From NCBI RefSeq assembly GCF_048128805.1, contig NC_136016.1:6034501-6098500 (forward strand): a DNA stretch of 64,000 nt, read 5' to 3'. Positions 1 through 10,373 of the stretch are shown here, one piece after another (the first letter of the stretch is position 1; each line of letters opens with the position of its first letter). Origin of the DNA: Centroberyx gerrardi (lineage: Eukaryota > Chordata > Actinopteri > Beryciformes > Berycidae). The notes below the pieces were generated by a model. It did no database searches. It was not told where the DNA came from and saw nothing but the letters and a program-made list of their open reading frames with translations. The position numbers and the translations under genes are program-made.

Positions 1-373
1 TATCTGCAACTGAGGGATTCCATAGTCCTCTATGGGTTGAGAAGTTTCTACAACTGTTGTGTTTATGAAACCTTTTCAAAACCAATTACATAAACTCAAA
101 AATGCATGGTCATCAAGCCAGAAATAAGGCTGTTTTTCTTTGTTCTTGAAAAGATGACATTTTACAAGGTTTTTTACCTGATATGCCGTAGGTAAAAACA
201 TCAAAATATATGCGATATATGACAAATGAGAAAGAAATATGAGAATATGAATGAGATAAATATGTGAATTCACATCTTATATACACATTAACAGGGCAAC
301 AAATACTACTAAAGTATTACAAAATAAATGCATGCCCGACAATAACTCAGAACCGAACTGCTGGCAGCTCAGG
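1..373. other. Non-coding sequence left of TRIM65
   Basis: AT-rich sequence without a recognisable exon. If the TRIM65-like gene uses its internal donor at 414, this is intron; otherwise it is 3' UTR and spacer. Confidence 0.5.
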
Positions 374-1665
374 TTAAGTGGACCTGATGAGACAACAGGC
401 CAGAAGCCGGTCACCTTGCTTGTCCTGACCCACAGCGGTGCACACAGCTTTCTCCAGGTCCTCCGACACCAGCTTGGAGACCCGGGACAGGACGTCCGTG
501 ACGCCGTTTAGCCGATCCTGCAGGTTAGGCGTTACCTCCACCGGAATGTCCTGGAAACGCGGAACCTCCACCAGCAGCGATTCCTGTGAAGAGATAGGCA
601 TTGCAGGGAAACAGGTCACAGGACCCGCTGTCATTTCTAGCGGCGACAAAGCGAAGAGGCAGCGACGCAAACCTTGATGAGCTGAGTGTCAGAGAGGTTA
701 TGCAGGGCTGCTATCTGGACTTGGCTCTCTCGGAGCTTCTGGGCCCGCTCCTGAAGTTCGGCTAGCCTAGCCTCCGCCTGGGAGAGGGCATCCTCTTTCT
801 CCTCCTCTATGAAGTGCTCCGTGGCCTCCTGCTTCTCAGCCAGCACTTTCATCAGTGTGGAGAACTTGGTGTTCACCCAGGCTGAAGTCTGCTGTAGAGT
901 CACCTATTGATGGAAAAGGCTGAATTATGTACCTGCTTGGAGGACTTGGAGGAATGGAAGACGGCTTAAATCAGGAACTTACCTTGGCTTTGCTGATGTT
1001 CTCAGTAAGCTCGCCAATACTTTTCTCTGTCTCTTCCAGGAGTTTTCCCGCCTCCATACTCTTCCTTTGCAGTAGCAGCTGGAGACAAATGCATCAGAAT
1101 TGGACAGTAGGCTCTATATAACCAAAATCATGTCATCTAGCCAAATGAAGACAACTTAACACCAGTTCAGTTTATGACTGGCAGTGTCCTCTGCTGGTCT
1201 CTGCTGTTTTAAACTTGAAAATGTGTGTTTGTATACCTCTTGATTTTCCCTTTCTGCCTCCAACAACAGCATCTGATGGTTCGCGCATTCGGAGATGGCA
1301 CACTCGCAGCACACAGACATTTTGTCCTGCTTGCAGTAATACACCAACGGCTTCTTATGGCGATCACACAGCATCATGGCCCTCGCCCCTTCACTCCCCC
1401 TCATAAGCGACTCTCTGCAGGAGGGGTTGGTGCTGTTCGCAGCCTCGGTCAAGACGGAGAGGGACACGTTGCGCTTGAGAATGGGCCTGGTTGGGAATTT
1501 CTCGTTGCAGAAGGGGCACTGAGGTCCGACATCTGCCTTGCTCTGTGTGTCCCAGTGAACCGTGATGCACTTCTGACAGAAGGTGTGACCGCAGGGGATG
1601 GTGACAGGGACTCTGAACCGGTCCAGGCAAATGGCGCAGGTCAAATTTTGATTCTGACACTCCAT
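374..1665 (-). CDS. trim65: TRIM65-like RING/B-box/coiled-coil E3 ubiquitin ligase (3' end uncertain)
   Basis: Exons on the minus strand: 1665-1237, 1078-983, 903-673, 583-374; all junctions are GT-AG and in frame, giving 321 residues if the TAA at 376-374 is used. Exon 1 holds a C3HC4 RING finger (CAICLDRF...PCGHTFCQKC...CPFC) at about residues 10-60 and a B-box (CDRHKKPLVYYC...CCEC...H) at about 100-140. Exons 2-3 are Glu/Lys/Gln-rich coiled coil. RING TRIM proteins transfer ubiquitin; TRIM65 is known to act on MDA5 in antiviral sensing. The name rests on domain order plus the head-to-head neighbour MRPL38, as in human. An upstream in-frame ATG at 1767 exists, but the start at 1665 places the RING at the N-terminus as usual. 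A donor (CAAG|GTGACC) at 415/414 would skip the stop and lead to further exons, perhaps a SPRY domain, left of the window. Confidence 0.8.
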
Positions 1666-2694
1666 CTCTGAAGAATGAGCACACACCTTATCTCTGTGAA
1701 GGGAGAACAGGTTGGTCATGATGTCATACAGTTCAATAGTGTGGTGAAAGTACCTGGCCTGTCTCACCTTTGTGTATTAGTGGCTACTATCACAATTTTA
1801 AATCTATTACATGAGTATTGATTGAGGGGAGGGCAAACTTTAGCTTAAATGCTTGTCCTCATTACTGATACTACCATATAACAGGCTGTGCAGCAGTCAT
1901 AGCCATGGTCAAGCAGCAATATAGCTGATCAGTACAGGTGGTAACGTTAGCTAACACACATTAACTTAGCCAACTGGAAGGAAGAGCTAACGTTAGCTAG
2001 CCTCGGTTCAAGTCAATTTACGTTAGCTAGGACTCTGGGCGGCATGAACTAGTGAATATAGTCCAGTTTAGCGATTTAGAGTCTAGACCATTGCCCCATT
2101 TTGTAATCCCCCCCATCGACATCTCACAATGATAATACTATAACTGATTCTTACCAGTTCAATACATTCATGCAGAGCATCTGATTGTGTGAATACAGAG
2201 GGTCGTCAGTTGAAGCTTCACTGATGACGATATACGCAAAAATGCTGCCTTCAGGTCCTGTCGGGAAATACGGGTGAACGGTTGAACACACACGAACGAC
2301 CCAACAAAGTAATCAATAAATAGGACGGTCAACGTGGGAGTGTTTGTATGGTACCCGAGTTGCCGGCAGTTGACGTTTCGGGAGCGGACAGAATAGAAGC
2401 TGTGTCACCAATTAATGGTAAAAGTGATGCATATACAACCACTTTTGTCAAAAGATCAATCATATGACTGACATGGATTTTCTTCTCTACATTCTGCCAC
2501 CACAGCACAGAGTAACGTTAACTCTATATCACTGGATTTCCAAAATAAAACAACACATACTACAAAATAACCTTTGTTACCTCGTCCATTTTCTTATTAT
2601 TTGCAACTAAAAGCACTTGACAGCACGACAAGTCGTATTTACGACTTCCACCACTGAAGGCAGCAAAGCAGCGATCAACGTCACTCTATCCAAG
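1666..2694. promoter_or_regulatory. Divergent promoter region between TRIM65 and MRPL38
   Basis: About 1.03 kb separates the two start codons, which point away from each other. The stretch around 1940-2020 holds several near-copies of the motif ACGTTAGCTA in both orientations. I see no clear TATA box near either gene, which fits a housekeeping-type divergent promoter. 5' UTR exons are probably included but cannot be delimited by eye. Confidence 0.5.
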
Positions 2695-5600
2695 ATGGCG
2701 TTGCGCATGGTGTGCACCGCTGCCTTAAAGACTGGGACAGATTTAGGGGTCAATAATGCCAGGACATTTGGTACAACAGGTATGATAACTGTAGTACTGT
2801 GTTATATTGGGTTCAAATTGAGGGGTGGCGTGCCCGGGTCATTTACTGTGTACCACGCGTTTGTATTGTGCATGTTTAGTTAGGTCAAGTAGCCCTGGCT
2901 TGAAGCGAGCCCTGATGCCAAACTCCATACATATATGACAATTTAATGTGACCTTGCTCGTCGTCAAAGGTACATATATAGTAGAACAAAGTCAATATCT
3001 TTTTGCCAATCGTTAGGAGCCACTCACCAATTCGGCATCCATCGAATCCACCAAGCAGCACTTCACCTTTACGAATTCGTACACAATGCTCGCTACCGCC
3101 CAACAAGGTGGTATTATTTTGGTGCAAGAAGATTGGGGTACAGTAGGCGAACCAAATATAAAAGCTGAAATATTACTGAAAGCGCTACTTTATGTATTAG
3201 ATGTGATGTTATACAGTTACCGGATAAACGTTATATTGAAGAGAGTAACAACAACAAGACCACATAAAACTACCAGATTTTTGAATGGAGTTTGGCACGT
3301 AACGGGTAGCTTGTAGCTACTTAAGCCAGCTGTCAATGAGTAACATTGAAGAGTGGGTTTATCATTTGTTTTAGTGATGTTAGGGATATGGTGAGATGAC
3401 TTTACTATTTGGGGGTTGAAATGATTTTCAAATCACCACGGAGCATCTTCTTCACCGTATTTGCTGTCATAGAGGGTGAATACTAGCCACCACCCCAGCA
3501 TCACTTACCTGAATGGACAGGCTCATGTGGGGTGCTACCTACCTCCAAAATTGTGCATGACAGCTTGGAAAAAGTAGACAATATCATGAGGTGCTTTCTA
3601 CTCAGCAGTTGCGGGTAAATTAGATCACATGAGACCTAGTGATCCCTTGGGGAAATTGGGTACACACGAAAAATACCATCATCTAACAAGACTTTTGGGA
3701 TGTTTACATACAACAGCATTCTTGTGCCGATGGACCCCTCCATTGGGTCCAATGCCAAATGAGGATATTGACCATGAAAACCTGGAATCGTTAGAGAAGT
3801 ATCGCAGCTACACTCGTTACTTCAGACAGGCAGAGGAGGCAAAGAACAAGGCGGTCTGGTGGAACACCTACAGAAAGCACGTGGAGAAAAGAGACCCTGA
3901 GCATGGTAAGTATTTCATTTTGCGGTCATTAAATCTATCACCGCTTCAGAGTCTTAGGGTGTGTTGTTGTGGCGCAGGTGCAGAGCGGGTGGACATCGGA
4001 CTGCCACACTGCCGACCCTACAGGATCAAAGAGGCAAGGGAGAGGAAGCAGGTGGTGAAGGAGAACAAGAAGAACGTGGAGCTGGAGAGGGCGTCCCGTT
4101 TGCGCACATGTAAGCCTGCCCAGACCGACCATAAACTGAATCCTTGAGCTTCTCTAATGGATAGATTTAATCTTCCTTACAGTTTGAGATGTGCGCTTGA
4201 TGTTGCGCGTTGTTTTGTTTTGGAATCTTAGCTTAGTTCATATTCAGCTTGCAGCCCTGCATGTTGCCCACTTGTCTTGTATTAAACGTTCAGTCTTCTG
4301 TCCCCACAGTCAAGATCCCTCTGGATCGAGTGCAGGAAACCTGGGAGAAGAGCAGCGGTCCATTTCATGTACAGAGACTGGCAGACCACTACGGAGTCTT
4401 CAGAGACCTCTTCCCCATGGCCTATTTTCTACCTCACGTCTCACTCCGGGTCAGCTATGGCCAGGACAACAGCGGCCAAGTGCATTATGGGAATCGGCTG
4501 ACACCTACTGAAGTAGGTTAAAGGAATGGGAGTTTAATCTTGATCTTGTTCTCCGAATGATGTTTTGAGGGATGACGCCCCTTAAAGTCTTGCTGCCTTT
4601 TCTCACCCCTCATTCCGTCCCGACATCCTGCATCCTTATTTAATTTTCTTCACTTTTTCTTTTCACTCTATCCAACTTTATGTGTATTCCCTGACTGTGC
4701 TCCATGCTCTATCTTGTAGGCAGCATCTGGTCCTCAGGTCAGCTTTGAGGCAGAGGAGGGCTCTCTGTGGACGCTGCTGCTCACCTGTCCAGGTCAGTGT
4801 CTTTTTGGAAATAACATCAGCTATGACTGAAAAACACGGGAGCCAGTTAATGTCTGTGGAAAATTCCTTCTTTTTCCTAAAATCAGGATGATTTTTGTGA
4901 ACTGAACACAACTGCCTTTTACTGCATTCCCCATCATATTTTGTTATTCTAATGAAAATCCACATGGAGGCACTGTATGACTAGATAGTGAATATGAGGT
5001 TAGTGTCTTTGTCTGTAGGGATCAACCGTCACAATAGACAAATTATTAACATTTTATGGCTTGTGTCTTGTCTTTTTCAGATGAGCATCTCCTTGACAGT
5101 GAGGGGGAGTATGTGCACTGGCTAGTGTAAGTATTACAGCCCCAATTTTTTTTTTTTTTTTTTTTTTTTTACAATATTCTCAAATAACTTAACATGACAT
5201 GGACTTGGATCACTTTTGTCATCTCATAAAAATTACTACATTTTCAAAAGCTTTACTTAACCAGGCAGTTCAGTGAAGGGTAAATCGACTCAAAGATCAT
5301 TTCCCAGACAACAATATGTGCTCAGTCACCTTGGTTTAGTGATGTGACTTCACCAAATTTTAAGTAATGCAGTCTTCCACATCTCCTTTTTCTGAATGCC
5401 TCTTGAGAAAGGCCCATCATAGTGATTGCACATTATGATAATTTCACAGAGGATGTAGTGGAGGAGAAACCCACCTAAACTCAGCTTACCCACCTTCATC
5501 AGCTAATGTAAATCTTTGATATAAATCCATTGTATACCTTCTAGTAACTAGTATCAGATTGATTTAAGTGGAAAATGAAAACAAGTTCTTTTCAAGAATA

Positions 5601-7869
5601 TAAAATATATGTGATTAGAAGACAGTTTTTTCTAAGACTCATTTTGTTTGTCCATATTTGTTGCCGTTTGCCTCACGGTGATCACGGGAGTTCACTCTTT
5701 ACCCAGTTTCTATCTGCCGCTACGTCACTGATCCTGAACCTGTGTCTCCTGTGTCTCTGCAGGGGGAACATACCGGGGGGCGCGGTGCAGTCCGGGGACG
5801 AGTTGTGTCACTACCTGGCTCCCTTCCCTGCCAAAGGAACAGGCTTCCACCGCTACATTTACGTCCTCTTCAAGCAGGACGGACCCATCGACTTCCAAGG
5901 AGACGTCAGGCAGTCTCCGTGGTGAGCGACAGCATCACTGCACAGGAATGAAGTTTATGCTCGTAGCACGTTTCATATTGTTAAATATCATGGCCAGATC
6001 ATTCATGTTACTGCAGAATAACCCATTTTATCAGCCTAAATCATGAAGTCGGGGCTGCCATACAGAAAAGCGTTACATGTTACATGGTTTGTGGGTATTG
6101 AAGTTGCAGGTTTTCAAATAGTTACCTAAAGATGCATTTTGTAGCTTTAATAAAGATAGAAAAATGGAGAAAATCTTTCAAAAAGAGGACATTTTTCAGT
6201 CCTCACTTGGAAAAGTTTTTTTTTTTAAGCATTAGGGGCTCAGTTAGTGTGAGAGTTAGGGTTGGCTGAGGTTAAGGAATGTAAGACAGCGGATTGTATT
6301 CACAAGCATAATATAAACTTGTGTGTTTATGTATGTATCTTGTTTCATATAGAAACACACTGAGCATGTTTTGTCCCTCCTACCCAGCCACTCTCTGGTG
6401 GATCGTACATTTAAGACGGTGGATTTCTACAGGAAGCACCAGGACAACATGACACCGGTAGGCCTGGCTTTCTTCCAGTGCCAGTGGGATGAATCCGTCA
6501 CCAACACCTTTCACAACACACTCGGTAAGTCCCCACACACACACTTTCACACACACAAACACAGCGCAGGCATGGTCGTTTTCCTGCTTCAAAGTCAGGC
6601 CAGGCCATTGCAGCAACACCAACACCAAAAAAAAGACCCTTCCAATAAAATCCTTACTCACATCTTCGATTACCTACAAGTGGTTGTGATTAGACAGGGA
6701 CTTTCTAGCCTTCTGGCAAATCCAGTTAATATTTTTGAATGATCAGTAAGGAGTCAGTTACTATTAGCTGAGTTGGGACCTCATTGAGTTTTACACTGGG
6801 TTTTCACAATATGACTTTCACAATGATTTAAGGTGCAAGTTTTGCCATCCCGATGGGATTTCAAGTTAAGGGGAAGTCTGCGCCGATGGTTGGCATAGCT
6901 AATGTTGTTGTAGGGTTCTGCTGGGGAACCCCATCACAGACGATTCTTGTATGTGATGCTCCTCGTCAAATGTGAGCCCTATTCTTAGATTATCTACAGG
7001 TTTATGCAACTGTACAACAGAGAGACTAGCAATCTGCTAAAGTTTGTCATTAAGTGTTACATGCTTCCTGATTTCACAGCCTGTTAGGTTTAAGGCCTTT
7101 AAAAAGTATTAAAATACCTTAAATGCAATCATTAAAGGTCTTTATTTTTCACAATGTAATAGCAGGTTTATTTTTTAATTAAGTTTAATTTGAATGCAAA
7201 TATGAAATCAGACACTGGTACTGACAGAGATATCTAGTCGAAGTAGAGTTGGACAGGAAGGCAAACAGAATAAGGCAAATGCTATGAATTGTGTAGTTTC
7301 AGCAAAAAATGTTAACGGGACCAGCAGTAGTGGACAGAAATGGTGAAAAGTAGGGTACTGAACTGGCCATCTGCTATTGGCTGGTCTTTGTGCCAGGTGA
7401 TGTCACCTTCTATAAAGTACAACAGGTGGTGACATCACCTGGCACAAAGACCAGCCAACAGCAGACGGCCAGTTCATTACCCTACTTTTCACCATTAGGT
7501 GTCAGGCTTCACCACATTTGGGTTTGGGGTTTAGTAAAAATTTGAGTTTCTGAAATCTGCAGAAACCCTGTAGTTGATAGAAATGCAAAATTCACAATTT
7601 GGACAAAAGACTTGTACAAGACCTACATTCAGAAGTGTCTCAGAGGAGATGCAGACTGAATTTAGCGTGTGTGAGGATTGCTTGTCTTTCAGTAATTAGA
7701 AGTCTGATCGTTGACTCTGTTTCTCCCTACAGACATGAAGGAGCCGGTGTTCGAGTTTGTTTGGCCTCCAGTCTACCACCCTCCACAGGTCAAGTACCCA
7801 CATGGACAGCCTCTACGCTACCTGGACAGATACAGAGATGGAAAGGAGCATACCTATGGAATATATTGA
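2695..7869 (+). CDS. mrpl38: Mitochondrial large ribosomal subunit protein mL38
   Basis: Nine exons: 2695-2779, 3717-3905, 3978-4109, 4310-4512, 4720-4792, 5081-5126, 5763-5921, 6388-6524, 7733-7869, summing to 1161 nt and 386 residues (human about 380). It is a structural protein of the mitochondrial 39S subunit. Diagnostic stretches are TPPLGPMPN near the mature N-terminus, [30 protein letters not shown] and HWLVGNIPGG of the PEBP-like fold (about residues 180-340), [10 protein letters not shown], and the C-terminal [16 protein letters not shown]. The N-terminal 28 residues lack acids until Asp21 and look like a mitochondrial presequence. ATG 2695 is chosen because it gives this basic start; an in-frame start at 2617 is also open. 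Exon 3 has a second in-frame acceptor 6 nt downstream (3984). A hairpin lies in the last intron and a dispersed repeat in intron 1. Confidence 0.95.
2885..3310. repeat. Dispersed repeat in inverted arrangement, MRPL38 intron 1
   Basis: The reverse complement of about 2890-3070 resembles 28750-28930 (shared runs GTGCTGCTTGGTG, ATGCCGAATTG, GCAAGG-ACATTAAATTG). The distal part near 3275-3310 again carries TGGAGTTTGGCA in the opposite orientation, as does the left part. So two diverged arms face each other. The family is not recognised; no clear target duplication was seen. Confidence 0.5.
7339..7496. repeat. Long near-perfect hairpin in the last MRPL38 intron
   Basis: Left arm 7339-7407 (AATGGTGAAAAGTAGGG... 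to ...GGTGATGTCACC) and right arm 7428-7496 are reverse complements over about 69 nt with only a few mismatches and a loop of about 20 nt. It is typical of a fold-back MITE; if transcribed within the intron it would fold into a long stem. Confidence 0.85.
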
Positions 7870-7958
7870 TTATGAAACACACGCACACGATTGACAACCT
7901 CTGCATCACATCTTCTCACAAATGTGGAATTACGGTTGACTTATATATGTGTTAATAT

Positions 7959-7964
7959 AATAAA
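7959..7964 (+). terminator. Poly(A) signal of MRPL38
   Basis: AATAAA lies 90 nt after the MRPL38 stop codon, within an AT-rich stretch, and is the first canonical hexamer downstream. Confidence 0.7.
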
Positions 7965-8611
7965 GCATTTTTTGTATTCATGTCAAGAGTATCTAGATTT
8001 CAGTATCTTCGTCTGTATTTTCCATTTATTGTGACTGTAACCCTTCTTGATAGTGGGAAAACTGTCTTGGTCAACGTACCTGCTCTTCTAAACATTCAGA
8101 CAAGTTGACGGTAACAACGAAAAATGGTTGTTGATGACCCAAACACCATACAAGGTCTTGAATGGAATAATTATGCATTTATGCTCATCCTCTATCATTA
8201 GGAGAATTACAACTTTTTTTTTCTGCCATTTTGCCTCTCTGACAAAGTTTCTACCAGACCTTTCTCCTTGCACCAATGGAGTGCTAAGACAAAATCTGGA
8301 GACAGCTGTTCTTTACCTCACCTGAAACATACACTAATATATACAGTATGTCTATAAAGTTGTAAAAATAAACAACTGCACATCTGTATCCTGTAGACAA
8401 ACTACTTCTGATCTAACTCTCACTACTGAGCTGCCATAAGGGAAGTGAATACAAATACTCGGTTCATTTCAAGACATTTAATTTACTCATTTTATCTCCA
8501 CCATTGTCATTAGTGTGCCTGTGATATATATATTAATTCCCTATATTATTTTAAGTACCACCAAATGTGGTTTGGGAACATGTCTGTTTTTAATTTCTAC
8601 ATAGTTTAAAC

Positions 8612-8969
8612 CAGTGGTTCTCAAAGTATGGCCCGGGGACCTCAAAGGGTCCGTGAGAGGGTTCCAGGGGTTCCCCAGCAAAATGAGGAATAGTTCAACT
8701 TTAATTTACTAGAAATTATCCCAATGAAATATAAGATGTAGGCCTATAACAGTGATCATAAGAATGACTAATCATAGGTTTCACTCTCACCTCACTCTCA
8801 TAGGTTGTCTCTCCACCACACTACAGTGTACACAGTTCCTCAGTTCAATACTAAATCAACAGCTAAAATCTTCCCTTATGGCTCCTTGGGACTAAATCTG
8901 GTCAAGTGGGGTCTGTTTACGGTGGGTCTATTTGCGAGTCCTTGACATGAAAAAGTTTAAGAAGCCCTG
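8612..8969. mobile_element. hAT-type MITE (358 bp)
   Basis: Ends read CAGTGGTTCTCAAAGT on the left and AAGTTTAAGAAGCCCTG on the right, the loose inverted ends typical of hAT non-autonomous elements. The flanking 8-mers GTTTAAAC (8604-8611) and ATTTAAAC (8970-8977) agree in 7 of 8 positions, matching an 8-bp hAT target duplication. The inner part (GGGTTCC...CCCCAGCAAAATGAGG) recurs at 58850-58915. Confidence 0.7.
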
Positions 8970-9157
8970 ATTTAAACTACAACAAAACAAATCTTTATAA
9001 TATAATCCCTGGGATCATATTAAAAGAGATGTTTTACTGTCAGACCCAAATCACTTGGGAAATTGTGGCTGTTATAAAAGTCATCATTGCGGCTGTAGCA
9101 GATTTAAGACTTGTATTACCCAATACAAGTTTCAAGGAGCCTCACCAGTCATTGAAT

Positions 9158-9667
9158 ACTGAGGCCCTGATTCGCTAAGCGTTAGCGCACGCGCAAACAT
9201 TCACAATGACAGAAAAAGGAGCCTTTGCTATTCATGAACTGTGCTCTGAGCATTTCGCGCAGCACAGTGAAAGGCGAGCTGACTGCGCTAGTGCCCCTTA
9301 TAAATATGTAACGTTTGCATATAATTATTGTTCAAATATTAATGACTTGTGGGTTTGGTCATGTAAATTTGGCTTTGCGATCAATTCATAAAACATCTCT
9401 CAATATGCGCCCCTGTAGGAAAAATAGCGCAAACTTTTGAAAAAAAGTCATTTTAGTTGCACAATGGGATCATGTAAAATAGCTTAATCAGACTATTGCC
9501 TTAATGGTTAGTTACATTATATAAATGTAGCCGTTTGGAAATTGTGCAATTTGACGCAATGACATATATTGTGGGTGTTTTTTGCACGATCACTTGTTTT
9601 GTATAAATAGTCATTTGCTCGAGCTATTTGCTTCCGCAATGTAATTTTAGTCAATTAGAGCCTCAGT
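9158..9667. mobile_element. Possible MITE of about 510 bp
   Basis: Left end ACTGAGGCCCTGATT and right end AATTAGAGCCTCAGT are inverted copies with two mismatches. The interior is rich in GCGCA motifs (for example TTAGCGCACGCGC). No transposase or clear target duplication is visible; the family is undetermined. Confidence 0.4.
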
Positions 9668-10265
9668 GTGAAAATGTAATAGACTGGGACAACATAATGG
9701 AGACACTAAGAAGTAGTGTAGTAGAAGTAGTGAAGTCAAAAGACTCTGCAATTAGATTTTTAAACATTGCTTTGGTGCAGTTGTAGAAGTGGCAGGAATG
9801 CAGAGACGGACAACTTCTCTCGTTGACTACACCAACTCGTGTGTCATTTATTTTTAGCCCACAGAGCAAGACAATTTACTTCGCGCTCAAAAACACAACA
9901 TGACGTCGATCTGACGACTTTCTTAAAGGGACCGTGTCTCCTTAACCCTGAGAAGCACACAATATAACTGCGTGTGTTAAACATACCCAAACCACAGATT
10001 ATGGTGAATAATGTCTATAGAGTCCGCCACACAGTCACCTTAAAAGCATAATGATCTGGATCAGATGATTCTGTGTGACCATCTTGGGGACTGTATTTTT
10101 TTTTTTTTTACTTAAGTGAAAAATGCTGTTTCACATACATATTAAAAATAATCTTCCATAAATGTTCAAGCAGATTTGTATGGTTATTGAGAAATTGTCA
10201 TATATCATATACTATGAAATGCTGAACCTCTACCAGCACTGATACTGATTCCTATAAAGAGAGAG

Positions 10266-10373
10266 CCAATTAGTCATTAGAGCTGATCAGCAACAGCTGT
10301 GGCACCAGTAGGAAGTGCTTTTATAAACCTCTGCTGTGGTTCAGGTAGTTATTTTGTCTTGGTGACCAAAGCA
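10266..10373 (+). promoter_or_regulatory. TATA-type promoter of the sequon-repeat gene
   Basis: Upstream of the start codon lie CCAAT (10266-10270), an E-box CAGCTG (10294-10299) and TATAAA (10322-10327), the last about 47 nt before the ATG. This compact TATA promoter differs from the neighbouring housekeeping genes and suggests tissue- or stage-specific, high-level transcription. The E-box type fits many bHLH factors, including oocyte FIGLA, but binding cannot be read from sequence. Confidence 0.45.

Larger units (their letters stand above)
7970..10240. other. Spacer between MRPL38 and the sequon-repeat gene
   Basis: No coding exon was recognised. The stretch holds a hAT-type MITE (8612-8969), a possible second MITE (9158-9667), and AT-rich sequence. 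Short open frames here have no recognisable protein features. Confidence 0.6.
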
